A DNA stretch of 64,000 bases from Pedobacter nyackensis (GTDB taxonomy: Bacteria > Bacteroidota > Bacteroidia > Sphingobacteriales > Sphingobacteriaceae), in assembly GCF_900176505.1 (NCBI RefSeq), contig NZ_FWYB01000006.1:62001-126000 (forward strand), read 5' to 3'. The position numbers were made by a program, and so were the translations under genes. The notes beneath the pieces were generated by a model, which was given only the letters and a program-made list of their open reading frames with translations, made no database searches and was not told the origin of the DNA. Shown piece after piece: positions 55,622 through 63,558 of the stretch (its first letter is position 1; each line of letters starts with the position of its first letter).

Positions 55622-55669
55622 TGGGACAATTATTTTACTGCCTATATATGCCGTCAATATTTTGTCCCA
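55622..55669. repeat. Inverted repeat downstream of the two-TM gene
   Basis: TGGGACAA (55622-55629) and TTGTCCCA (55662-55669), separated by 32 bases, just past the stop codon. ATTTTACTG occurs as a direct repeat beside each arm. It may be a weak terminator or part of the TTGTCCC repeat family. Confidence 0.5.
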
Positions 55670-55678
55670 TTTTACTGA

Positions 55679-55721
55679 AACGTGTTGATTTGGATAAGCT
55701 TACCTCTGTGTAATGATTTAT
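55679..55721. repeat. Right copy of a degenerate direct repeat
   Basis: Begins AACGTGTTGATTTGGATAAG and pairs with the copy at 54810-54851. The promoter box of the left copy is here TACCTCTG, one base off the consensus, and no plus-strand gene follows. Together the copies delimit a module of about 870 bases holding the two-TM gene. Confidence 0.6.
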
Positions 55722-55744
55722 AAAAAGGATAAGCCATAGCGAAA

Positions 55745-56452
55745 TTAAATCCAAGTAATTTGTGAAGAATTACTTTCTATATCATTTACTACTGTACTAA
55801 CAAAAAGCAGAAGTGATATTGCTTTTGAGCTATTTAATTCAGTGTTGTAAGATATATCTCTACCGTGTAAAATTCTGTTCCGATTTAATGCATTTGGAAA
55901 ATTTACTGATTCTGAAAAATTTGCGGATAAATTTGAATTGTATTTAAGTGATTCCAGTATTGCCAGTCTGACATCACGTGGTGTTTGTTTCTTTGAGTCA
56001 AACCAGTTGGCAGCAGTATTCTCTTTGTTCTTACCCCTGCCTTTACTAAAAATATCTTTCTCTGTTAAGTCATGAAATATTCCTTCAGTTTGAATCAAGA
56101 AAACGGGAGTAGATAATTCGAAATCTCCACTTAAGTGTGCCTGAATCCCTTTTTTTATGATATGAGCTCTTTCTTTATAGTTTTCTTGAAAAAACAACTC
56201 TATATCGGGTAATTTCTTTTTATAATGCTGTATCATGTAATAATCTAAAACCTTAATTTCATTAAAGACCTGTTTTATATACAGCTCGGAGAGGGTTTTT
56301 ATTGCTAAATCATAGTCGATATACCAGCCTTCATCTGAAAGTAGGACACTGAACAACTTATCAGTTTCATTCAATTTATCCCAAAAGTTAAGCGTTTCAT
56401 CAGCCTGAAAAGAAATTATTCTGTTAATAAGGTCGTCTCTTCTATTACTCAT
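55745..56452 (-). CDS. HEPN-like protein with Rx4H motif
   Basis: 235 residues, helical, no signal or TM segment. The C-terminal part has NALNRNRILHGRDISYNT: Arg191-x4-His196 fits the RNase motif Rx4-6H of HEPN domains, followed by a helix (NSSKAISLLLFVSTVV) as in HEPN folds. The first 130 residues are helical and unassigned. The start ATG at 56452 overlaps the HNH gene by eight bases. HEPN proteins are frequent toxins or effector ribonucleases in antiphage systems. This assignment rests on the motif and its context; a non-catalytic HEPN is possible. Confidence 0.65.
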   Translation of the reverse strand: MSNRRDDLINRIISFQADETLNFWDKLNETDKLFSVLLSDEGWYIDYDLAIKTLSELYIKQVFNEIKVLDYYMIQHYKKKLPDIELFFQENYKERAHIIKKGIQAHLSGDFELSTPVFLIQTEGIFHDLTEKDIFSKGRGKNKENTAANWFDSKKQTPRDVRLAILESLKYNSNLSANFSESVNFPNALNRNRILHGRDISYNTELNSSKAISLLLFVSTVVNDIESNSSQITWI

Positions 56453-57035
56453 TGTTTGCAGGTTTTTTCTCATGGATAGCACTATGGCAAGTGGTGCAAA
56501 GTGATATTAAATCATCTAAATGCTCATTTCGGAAGTTGTTATAATGTTTATGATGGGCTTGCTCTGCATTACTGCCACATTTAACACATTTATAATTATC
56601 TCGTTGAAAGACGCGCTGCCTAAGTTCTTTCCATTCTCTGGTAAAATAGTAAGACTCATAGGTGTTATAGCGTATACGCCCATAGTTCCCTTTAATTAAG
56701 CTATCATAATAAGCTTTAATTTCCTGTAGCTCTTCCTTTCTGTTATCAGCTAAAGTTTCGTTGTATAGAAGAGTCTCTTCCTGATTTACCTTGGAAAATG
56801 AGGTTGCAGGAGTATTAAGCAACTTGCCGCATTTCGTACATTGATCACGTATAGTCTTTCTATCATCTTTCTGATAGTAAATAACCATTTCGATCTGATC
56901 ATTATTACAACATTGGAAATAATTAACTTTAAAAAGCCCACAATTGAAACATGAACTTGTTGTCGCATATTTTTCAATCTGTGATTCTAAAGTTTGGGTT
57001 TTGGAAATTGGACACATTTCAGGAAATGGCTTCAT
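56445..57035 (-). CDS. HNH endonuclease with N-terminal zinc-ribbon cysteines
   Basis: 196 residues. The C-terminal HNH domain is complete: Cys150-x2-Cys153, catalytic His161/His162 in AHHKHYNNF, then Cys180-x2-Cys183 with His184 and His188. The N-terminal part has CxxC pairs (Cys29/Cys32, Cys66/Cys69) suggesting one or two structural zinc sites. The ATG at 57035 shares its A with the upstream TGA (TGATG), so it is translationally coupled to the zinc-finger gene before it, and its end overlaps the HEPN-like gene. A DNA-cutting role is likely; whether it attacks foreign DNA is inference. Confidence 0.82.
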   Translation of the reverse strand: MKPFPEMCPISKTQTLESQIEKYATTSSCFNCGLFKVNYFQCCNNDQIEMVIYYQKDDRKTIRDQCTKCGKLLNTPATSFSKVNQEETLLYNETLADNRKEELQEIKAYYDSLIKGNYGRIRYNTYESYYFTREWKELRQRVFQRDNYKCVKCGSNAEQAHHKHYNNFRNEHLDDLISLCTTCHSAIHEKKPANNE

Positions 57036-57520
57036 CACTGATTATGTCTATGCTTACAACATTCTCCATTCACAGACGGTTGTTTAACTGTTCTACTAAA
57101 TTTCTCTAGAATACTAATTTTAAACTTCTTCGTGCTATCTTCTAATTCACGACCATCAAAATCAACAACATTTCCACACCAACCGCAACGGTAAATTATA
57201 TCATAAGCATAACTTTCAGATGGTCCGCTTATTTTGATATTGTTATAATCTCCAGCGAATCTTTCACTATCATGTTTAACAACTTTGATTCTGCCAACCG
57301 GTGTTGAATTCATTTCATCCTCTTTGATCAACACAGTCAAAAGATAATACGGTACAACTAAATTCTCTTTGTAATCATCCCTATATTCTAGTGCTAATTC
57401 ATCAAAATCAATTTGGTTTAGTAAAACTGTATCATTTTCTGATATGGAGTTGTCAAGTATAAAATCCCTTAATGTTCTAATTGATGGCTTTCCAATGTAC
57501 TCAATAGATGTATTTTGCAT
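57035..57520 (-). CDS. Hypothetical zinc-binding protein
   Basis: 161 residues; no known family recognised. A first part of about 100 residues with alternating strands and helices precedes RCGWCGNVVDFDGREL (Cys112, Cys115), and the C-terminus has ECCKHRHNQ (Cys154, Cys155, His157, His159), which together could bind one zinc ion. It is translationally coupled to the HNH gene (TGATG). The partnership suggests a specificity or adaptor role for the nuclease, which is inference. Confidence 0.7.
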   Translation of the reverse strand: MQNTSIEYIGKPSIRTLRDFILDNSISENDTVLLNQIDFDELALEYRDDYKENLVVPYYLLTVLIKEDEMNSTPVGRIKVVKHDSERFAGDYNNIKISGPSESYAYDIIYRCGWCGNVVDFDGRELEDSTKKFKISILEKFSRTVKQPSVNGECCKHRHNQ

Positions 57521-57602
57521 AAAAATAAGGTATTGGATAAAGTTAATTAGCTTTTATAATAAATGCTTGCATGTTGAAAACTTGCATAACTCTCAACAAC
57601 AT

Positions 57603-58904
57603 TTATTTGCTTGTTCCAGTTAGAACGTACATTTCAGTAAGCCCTTTGCGATTAAATAACTCATCTTGCTTTCTAGCTGACACCAGTAAGCTATCGATTT
57701 CTCCATCAGGTTCGTCCCAAAGTGGGTGACTAAATAGCCTTTGTAAAGAAACACGAATTCGATCCTTTTGATTATCATCCATTATTGCACGGTAAAGTAA
57801 TTTTTCTCTGTCATCACTAGTTATAAAGCTAAGACTAGAACCTAATATGCTTTTTAAATATGGAGCCCAAGTTAAAACAGCTCCTTTATGCCAAATTCTT
57901 CTTGCCTTAAGCTGAATATTTGTTAATTCTTTCCCTCTGGGATTTGTTATCCAATCGTTCAAGCACCCGTATTCTACCAGTAACGACGCTAATTCACGGA
58001 AATTTTCTAATTCTGCATCTCTAAAATCTGCAATGGATTTAAACGGTGCTGTTGAGGGTTCTAAGTATAAACTATTTGGGAATAGAGCTTTAGTTAACAA
58101 ATCAATTGATAAAGGATAGTTAGAATCTCTTGATGCTATTGCAGTAAAATCTTTAAAATGCGATAATTCAACAGCATTAGTTATAATAACACTCTTAAGC
58201 ATTTGTTTTGCATCAGCTCTAGTATGCTTTTTGTCAGAAACCAAGAAATTAATGAAATTATCTTCCGAATGTTTATCTGCGGATTTTGATGCAGTAAATT
58301 CTTCTAGCATTTCCCTATATATAACCGATAGCCTGTCTAACAGAGTCGAGGTGTAAAAAGGAATCTGTTTGTGCTTTGAGTGAGCCTCAAGATTTGTAAT
58401 CATTAGATCGTCAAATAGCTTTTTGGCTTGATGGGTATCATCTTCTGATATATAAGCTTTAATATCAACATCCTTAACGTTATTTAATATTTGACCTGCT
58501 AATTTATGTTGTCCATCAAACAACTTAAGTTTGCCGTTTACTAATCTTGCAATTGAAGGTGCCAATTGTGGGTGATCTTTTAAATGATTCCGAAGAGCTA
58601 TTAATCGCTTATAATCTATTACTCTAGGCTGTAATCCTTCTTGGTCATCATTTTCAAGCCACTTAACAGGAATTCGACCGTAGAAATATTTAACATTTAA
58701 TATTCTATCCAAAAGTAATGTAAAAGTGATTTTATCAATGCCATCATCAATAGTTATATCATTATCAATAGTATTGAAATGAAAAGTCTTTCGGGAGATC
58801 TCTTTAAGCTCTAGGATATCCTGTAGCTTGATATTATTTTTCTTTTCATTAAACAACCTTTCAAGCTTAAGTAGATTTTCCAAATATAAAATAAACTTAA
58901 CCAT
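57603..58904 (-). CDS. DGQHR/ParB-like protein
   Basis: 433 residues from the ATG at 58904 (an in-frame TTG at 58910 is possible). The segment KLKLFDGQHKLAGQIL at about residues 126-141 corresponds to the DGQHR motif of DndB-like and ParB/Srx-like nucleotide-binding domains, with Lys in place of the usual Arg. The following region is helical. DndB is a regulator in phosphorothioate systems; other family members are found next to nucleases in defence islands. The reading frame stays open 24 codons upstream without a start. It precedes the zinc-finger/HNH/HEPN trio by 82 bases and may be the first gene of that operon. Confidence 0.7.
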   Translation of the reverse strand: MVKFILYLENLLKLERLFNEKKNNIKLQDILELKEISRKTFHFNTIDNDITIDDGIDKITFTLLLDRILNVKYFYGRIPVKWLENDDQEGLQPRVIDYKRLIALRNHLKDHPQLAPSIARLVNGKLKLFDGQHKLAGQILNNVKDVDIKAYISEDDTHQAKKLFDDLMITNLEAHSKHKQIPFYTSTLLDRLSVIYREMLEEFTASKSADKHSEDNFINFLVSDKKHTRADAKQMLKSVIITNAVELSHFKDFTAIASRDSNYPLSIDLLTKALFPNSLYLEPSTAPFKSIADFRDAELENFRELASLLVEYGCLNDWITNPRGKELTNIQLKARRIWHKGAVLTWAPYLKSILGSSLSFITSDDREKLLYRAIMDDNQKDRIRVSLQRLFSHPLWDEPDGEIDSLLVSARKQDELFNRKGLTEMYVLTGTSK

Positions 58905-59007
58905 CTGCAAATGCGATTGGTAACCGCCTGCCCTGAAATGAAAATCGATGGAGCAGAATTTTATAAAAATAATGTACTGTTATATTTAACACACGAGGCG
59001 GAGCTTT

Positions 59008-59244
59008 TTATATAATGTCGTCTTTGGTATATTCCATTTTGTCTATTAAGGTTGTGAATAGATCCTGTAAAAAATCCTGGGCTTTATCATTATCTTGATA
59101 CAGGTGCCGGTAAAAAAAACGTAGCATATACGGAGCATATCTTTTATAAACTTCTTCGAATGCTTTATGGTTGCCCTTTACTAAATACGCCATTAGTTCC
59201 TCATCGGAACAAACGGCGTATTTTTTAGAACGAAATTGCAGCAT
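59008..59244 (-). pseudogene. Truncated ECF RNA polymerase sigma factor
   Basis: 78 codons matching sigma region 2 of ECF factors: ELMAYLVKGNHKAFEEVYKRYAPYMLRFFYRHLYQDNDKAQDFLQDLFTTLIDK-type sequence. Family members are about 160-200 residues; region 2.3 onward and all of region 4 are absent, and the frame ends in an unrelated KMEYTKDDII. The break coincides with the right edge of the accessory island. I found no matching region 4 in the 53.6-54.3 kb spacer, so the missing part is lost or outside the window. Read as a gene disrupted by insertion. Confidence 0.75.
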
Positions 59245-59271
59245 TCTTAATTTAAATTAATACGTAAATTA

Positions 59272-59868
59272 TTAATTCTGGTCTTCAAAGCTCGAATTTT
59301 GTGGCTTGCTTGGTGATGAGTTTTTTAACGTAATGTCTGTTAACGGCACGTTTTTGTCCACTACTTCAAATTTTAAATCATCCAGCCAAACCTCACCTGT
59401 TCCAGCTAACAATACACCAAAGGCAAATGCTTTGCTATTCTGGGGAGCATCAAGAACGATCTCGTACTTTTTCCAGTCAGTATTTCCTTTAATTGCTCTT
59501 TTCTGCATGTTGTCGAAACCGAGCGCATTTTTGTCCTCTCCATCTATTCTAAACCACATCCCTGCCCATTCCTTCACGTCTTTACTTTTTATGTAACCTG
59601 TAAGTCTTACCCGTTTGCCCAAATAATCCGAAGGAATGAAGCTTTGCATAACGGTTCCGAAACCTTTTGATTCTTTAACTGATTTAATGTATCCAACATT
59701 TCCGTTTCTTTCCTGGTCTTTTACTACTCCAATTTGGTAGCTTTTAGGATCGTCACCCGCTAAGAACCATCCTTTTATATCATCAAAATCTATGGGCTTA
59801 AAAGCAAAAATGGTTAAAACCGTTAGTATGGAAGCGCCAGCCATCAAGTAATTTTTTAATTTTTTCAT
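59272..59868 (-). CDS. Exported protein with carbohydrate-binding-like beta sandwich
   Basis: 198 residues with an N-terminal hydrophobic signal (about residues 5-24). The body reads like a CBM4/9-type jelly-roll: SFIPSDYLGKRVRLTGYIKS, MWFRIDG, NTDWKKYEIVLDAP, FGVLLAGTGEVWLDDLKFEVV. Proteins with this sequence type in Bacteroidota are often attached to regulators or left unnamed; no catalytic residues were found. A Ser/Asn/Pro-rich tail follows. It lies 27 bases upstream of the broken sigma gene. Confidence 0.78.
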   Translation of the reverse strand: MKKLKNYLMAGASILTVLTIFAFKPIDFDDIKGWFLAGDDPKSYQIGVVKDQERNGNVGYIKSVKESKGFGTVMQSFIPSDYLGKRVRLTGYIKSKDVKEWAGMWFRIDGEDKNALGFDNMQKRAIKGNTDWKKYEIVLDAPQNSKAFAFGVLLAGTGEVWLDDLKFEVVDKNVPLTDITLKNSSPSKPQNSSFEDQN

Positions 59869-60070
59869 AGGTCTTTAAATTATCAGGTTAATATTTGGAT
59901 CTATATACACCTGAAAAAAGCAAACGTTCAATAAGTTCGAAAATATTTATTAAAATTCTTCGTCTTTGATTCCAGGGGTATTATTTTACCACAAAGAATC
60001 CCATTAGCTGAGTATTAAATTCAGCTAGCTATGCATATGGTTTGTTGTTTACTGGAGATATATGTTGCCG

Positions 60071-60271
60071 TTAAGGTTTGGCAGCTTTGTATTTTACATA
60101 AGCCAGAATAGCAAATGCAATCAGTGGCGTTGTGACTATTGCGAGTAAAACAGATCCCCAATACCCAAAAACGGTATTCTTTCCGTAATTCCCTAAAGCG
60201 ATTATGAAAAATAAGGCAAGTACAATGATAAGTACCTCTCCTCCTCCTAATCCAAATGTTGCTAGCGTCAT
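60071..60271 (-). CDS. Small two-TM membrane protein
   Basis: 66 residues with two hydrophobic helices (about 10-27 and 34-58) and a short basic C-terminus. The opening MTLATFGLGGGEVLII followed by NYGKNTVFGYWG suggests a small inner-membrane protein of unknown role; similar short ORFs are scattered in this family of bacteria. Moderate confidence as a gene. Confidence 0.6.
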   Translation of the reverse strand: MTLATFGLGGGEVLIIVLALFFIIALGNYGKNTVFGYWGSVLLAIVTTPLIAFAILAYVKYKAAKP

Positions 60272-60314
60272 ATTATTTTAATTTGGTTAAAACGAAGATA
60301 GTAAAATATAGCTT

Positions 60315-60671
60315 TTATTTAGAATTGGGATAACTTACATAAATAGCCCTGGGCAAATCATGAAACACATCAACTGTAACCTGACATAGCCACATATCAT
60401 GATTAACCAGCTCCCCTTTATAAGTTTCCATAACATAATTGCCCCCACCAAGAGTGTTAGTTAAGTCTTGAACGAGTTTAATCCTGTCAGCACCGTCAAA
60501 TGGCTCATCACTCATCTCCAGGTAACATTCATTCGTATGCCCACTCACTTTATCAAGCATAGTGTCTGCTCCTTGCACCATTTCTAAATCCTCAGTATTA
60601 CCGCCCCATTCAGGTAGATCTATATACCACTTGCCAGCTGCCGTTTTATAAAATCTAAATGTTTCTTTCAT
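60315..60671 (-). CDS. DUF6717 family protein
   Basis: 118 residues, soluble and acidic. KWYIDLPEWGGNTEDLEMVQGADTMLD near the N-terminus is the characteristic conserved part of this family as I recall it. The rest (YKGELVNHDMWLCQVTVDVF) is beta-rich. No biochemical role is known. Upstream lies the spacer with the 11-bp array. Confidence 0.8.
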   Translation of the reverse strand: MKETFRFYKTAAGKWYIDLPEWGGNTEDLEMVQGADTMLDKVSGHTNECYLEMSDEPFDGADRIKLVQDLTNTLGGGNYVMETYKGELVNHDMWLCQVTVDVFHDLPRAIYVSYPNSK

Positions 60672-61016
60672 AATTTATTGTGTAAGATAAAACAAAAGCA
60701 TCAAATCATTGTTCCTTGTTACGAATCAGTAATTGGCGTATCTCTTTCTGTCATTTTTAATCAAGATATGACGATAACGCCGGTTGTTAACCGGAGGTTA
60801 ATAAATACAGTATAAGTTTAAAGCGGATTGTCTGTCCTCTATATTTTAGAGTTTTTAAACAGGAATCCGACAGGGATTCAACAGGGACCCAACAGGGAGT
60901 TAACAGGGACAAATGCCTGTGGAATTCCTGTTTAACCCTTGTTAGATTCTTTTTACTTTATAGCAACATGCGATTTCAGCTCGAATTGTTTATTTTTTTA
61001 TTATAAATCATTAATT
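60672..61016. other. Divergent spacer with 11-bp tandem array
   Basis: 345 bases between the DUF6717 and DUF6266 genes. It contains a perfect hairpin CCGGTT-GTT-AACCGG (60780-60794), then the five-unit array at 60859-60913, and an A/T-rich stretch up to the DUF6266 start. A 26-codon in-frame extension of DUF6266 into this spacer has no family support. Confidence 0.7.
60859..60913. repeat. 11-bp tandem repeat array, five units
   Basis: Units start at 60859, 60870, 60881, 60892 and 60903, each beginning ACAGG (ACAGGG in four of five), consensus about ACAGGGANNCA. Read on the minus strand each unit is NNNNTCCCTGT, so TCCC-T-G recurs every helical turn; the array at 10517 has CCCC-N-G at the same period. 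It lies about 105 bases before the DUF6266 gene. Confidence 0.88.
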
Positions 61017-61646
61017 ATGGGAGTTATTAAAAATGGAATTTTAGGCGGTTTTAAAGGTAAAACCGGTACTGTCGTTGGTTATAAGCTGAAGGATCAGGAT
61101 ATAATACGTGGAGTTGGTGATGGGCGCAAGGCTCCGTTTACCAACGGAGAATTAAAAAATCAGTCAAAATTTGGAGTTTCTCAGCGCTGGCTTCAGCCGC
61201 TAACTGAATTTTTACGGGTTGGTTATAAGGACTACAATACACGGTATGAAGGTTTCGTCGCTGCTAAATCTTATATTTCGAAAAACGCCATAAAACAGGA
61301 CGACGCTGGTTTCCATGTGGATCCGGAACTGGCATTGCTTAGCTATGGCGACATGGATCTGGCCGAAAAGGCGACTGCAGTTTCCGAGAGTCCAAATACA
61401 GTTACCTTTAAGTGGTCAGGAGGTAAAAGCGAGTATGACGATCGTGCAATGTTTGTGTTGTACGATATTGATGGTCAGGACGCTGAGTTTGATACGGCTG
61501 CGGTAAAACGGGAATTAAAGACTGGCGTGTTTAACACAAGTGAAAGTTTTTCTGGTAGATCTGTTCATGCGTATATTGCCTTCGTATCTGAAGACAGAAA
61601 AAGAAGAAGCAATAGTCAATACCTGGGTGTAATTACCGTTCTATAA
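61017..61646 (+). CDS. DUF6266 family protein
   Basis: 209 residues, beta-rich, no signal. The N-terminus MGVIKNGILGGFKGKTGTVVG is the family hallmark, followed by KNQSKFGVSQRWLQPLTEFL. Many copies occur in Pedobacter and relatives; function unknown. Possibly an extracellular or phage-tail-like structural protein, which is only a guess from its glycine-rich start. Start at the ATG at 61017. Confidence 0.88.
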   Translation: MGVIKNGILGGFKGKTGTVVGYKLKDQDIIRGVGDGRKAPFTNGELKNQSKFGVSQRWLQPLTEFLRVGYKDYNTRYEGFVAAKSYISKNAIKQDDAGFHVDPELALLSYGDMDLAEKATAVSESPNTVTFKWSGGKSEYDDRAMFVLYDIDGQDAEFDTAAVKRELKTGVFNTSESFSGRSVHAYIAFVSEDRKRRSNSQYLGVITVL

Positions 61647-61658
61647 GTTTTTTTTTTT

Positions 61659-61692
61659 AAAAAAAAAGGTGCGTGCCATAATGGCACGCACC
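61659..61692 (-). terminator. Terminator of the DsbA-like/galM operon
   Basis: Perfect 10-bp stem GGTGCGTGCC/GGCACGCACC (61668-61677, 61683-61692) with loop ATAAT. On the minus strand it is followed by a T9 run (A9 at 61659-61667), 64 bases after the DsbA-like gene. In the plus direction there is no U-tract. Confidence 0.93.
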
Positions 61693-61755
61693 CCAATTAA
61701 CGCTTTCAACCCTATGTACGGAAAATCATAATAGTTGGTTTTAATAAGTTAACAC

Positions 61756-62394
61756 CTATTCCTTTTCTTCTTCGGCTTTAATTAAAGCGCCTAAAAAAGT
61801 TTCCGGCGACTGTGCTCCCGATATTCCAAATTTCTGATTGATCACAAAGAAAGGAACTCCGGAAATCCCAATATTTTGTGCTGTTTTTTCATCATACCTT
61901 ACCTCATCGGTAAAATCATTGCTTTTCAGCATCACCTCTGTTTCAAGTACATTCAATCCACTCGCTTTGGCAATTTCGATAAGCACCCCATGATCTGCTA
62001 TGTTTTTACCATCTGTAAAATGTGCTTTAAATAAGTTTTCTTCTACCTGATCAGATACACCATTCGCCTTAGCCAATTGGATTAAGCGATGTGCATCAAA
62101 TGAGTTTGCCATGATCGACTGGTCGAAATTGAATGTCAATCCAACTTCTGCAGCTGTCTGCGCTACCTGTTCATGTGTGCCAATAGCCCATTCCCTGCTT
62201 TTACCATAGCGCTCAGCCAGGTAATCATACGGGCTTTTATCAAGCAGCGTTTCTGCATTTGGATCCAGCTCAAAGCTGTGCCATTCGATCTCTACTTGAT
62301 CTTTATGCTCAAACTGAGCTAAAGCCATTTCAAATTTTCTTTTGCCTATATAACAAAACGGACACCTTACATCCGACCAGATATCTACCTTCAT
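61756..62394 (-). CDS. DsbA family oxidoreductase, FrnE-like
   Basis: 212 residues, cytosolic. Thioredoxin-fold active site Cys11-Pro-Phe-Cys14 in SDVRCPFCYIGKRKFE, helical insertion, and the cis-proline loop GISGVPFFVINQKFGISGAQ near residue 180. FrnE-type proteins are thiol-disulfide oxidoreductases. The start ATG shares one base with the stop of galM (TAATG). Confidence 0.93.
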   Translation of the reverse strand: MKVDIWSDVRCPFCYIGKRKFEMALAQFEHKDQVEIEWHSFELDPNAETLLDKSPYDYLAERYGKSREWAIGTHEQVAQTAAEVGLTFNFDQSIMANSFDAHRLIQLAKANGVSDQVEENLFKAHFTDGKNIADHGVLIEIAKASGLNVLETEVMLKSNDFTDEVRYDEKTAQNIGISGVPFFVINQKFGISGAQSPETFLGALIKAEEEKE

Positions 62395-63431
62395 TAGTTA
62401 TGTTCTATTTTGTAAATTGTTGTTTGCGTATAACGCTCCCCAGGTCTTAAAACCGTATTTGGAAAAGCCGGAATATTGATCGCGTTTGGATGATGCTGCG
62501 TTTCCACACAAAATGCACTATAAGGATGGTAGTCTGCTCCTCCTTTGCCATTTTTCACATCCAGATATTTAGCGGTATAAAAATGAGCAACAGGTTCAGT
62601 AGTATAAACCGAAAGCGTTAGCCCACTTTCTTCCTCATAAGTCTCTGAAGCTAAAGTGAGTTCTCCATATTCCTTGTCCAGTACATAAGTTTGATCGTAT
62701 CCTTCCTCAGGATCCCAATCTCTTCCTATTGCCTTGTCGCCCAAAAAGTCGTGTTTAGTCCCTTCTACAGGAATAAGTTTGCCTGTAACCACATAGTTGT
62801 CATCCTGTTCCAGGTAATTACTTGCTGGCATCCTATGTATATGGTTAGCGATTGAACCGCCCTTTGGCGCCAGATTAAAATAACTATGATGGGTAAGATT
62901 AACTGCCGTTGGCGCGTCTGTTGTTGCAGTGTAATCTAAAATTAACTCGTTATCATCCGTTAATTTAAATGTGAGCTGCACCGTCAGTGTTCCCGGAAAA
63001 TTCTCCTCTCCGTCCGGACTCACATATTGCAGTGTAACACTTGGAACGATAGTAGGCATAATCTCCCACATCCTTCTGTCTAAGCCTATAACACCACCAT
63101 GCAAGCAATCACCACCATTGGCTTGCGAAACCTGATGTGTCGTCCCATCTATGGTAAATCGTCCGTTTTTAATCCGGTTTGCATAACGGCCTATTACAGC
63201 TCCCAGATACGGGTAGTTGCTCAAGTAATCCTCACTCGTATATTGATCAATGTCGTCAAAACCTAAAACAATATCCTGCCGCTCGCCATTCTTATTAACT
63301 ACAACAAACTTATTTAAAATCGCGCCGTAGTTGTAGATCTTCACATAAGTGCCATGAATATTAGTCAGCTCTACAGCAAGAACTTCCTGACCATCAATAT
63401 ATTTTCCAGTTTTAATAAGTTTTGTCTCCAT
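62394..63431 (-). CDS. galM: Aldose 1-epimerase (galactose mutarotase)
   Basis: Interconverts alpha and beta anomers of galactose, feeding galactokinase. 345 residues with the beta-supersandwich fold: NRIKNGRFTIDGTTHQVSQ, NGGDCLHGG, the catalytic His in LTHHSYFNL and the catalytic Glu in FCVETQHHPN. No signal peptide. Divergent from galK, 127 bases apart, so the pair likely shares a control region for galactose use. Confidence 0.95.
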   Translation of the reverse strand: METKLIKTGKYIDGQEVLAVELTNIHGTYVKIYNYGAILNKFVVVNKNGERQDIVLGFDDIDQYTSEDYLSNYPYLGAVIGRYANRIKNGRFTIDGTTHQVSQANGGDCLHGGVIGLDRRMWEIMPTIVPSVTLQYVSPDGEENFPGTLTVQLTFKLTDDNELILDYTATTDAPTAVNLTHHSYFNLAPKGGSIANHIHRMPASNYLEQDDNYVVTGKLIPVEGTKHDFLGDKAIGRDWDPEEGYDQTYVLDKEYGELTLASETYEEESGLTLSVYTTEPVAHFYTAKYLDVKNGKGGADYHPYSAFCVETQHHPNAINIPAFPNTVLRPGERYTQTTIYKIEHN

Positions 63432-63558
63432 TGGGATATAGTTAGTTATTTAATGGTTGATGAACTATCGTGAGTTTTGTATATTAGGACCGTTCGTAAT
63501 TCGCGAGCAATACTATCAATACTTTAACTTAAAACAAAACCAAACTTAAAATATTACA

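Noticed and set aside
60780..60794. Hairpin CCGGTTGTTAACCGG as a terminator
   Set aside because: A three-base loop and no U-tract; it lies upstream of both flanking genes, so termination makes little sense.
60939..61016. 26-codon N-terminal extension of the DUF6266 gene
   Set aside because: The family begins at MGVIKNG and the extension is low-complexity A/T-rich sequence.
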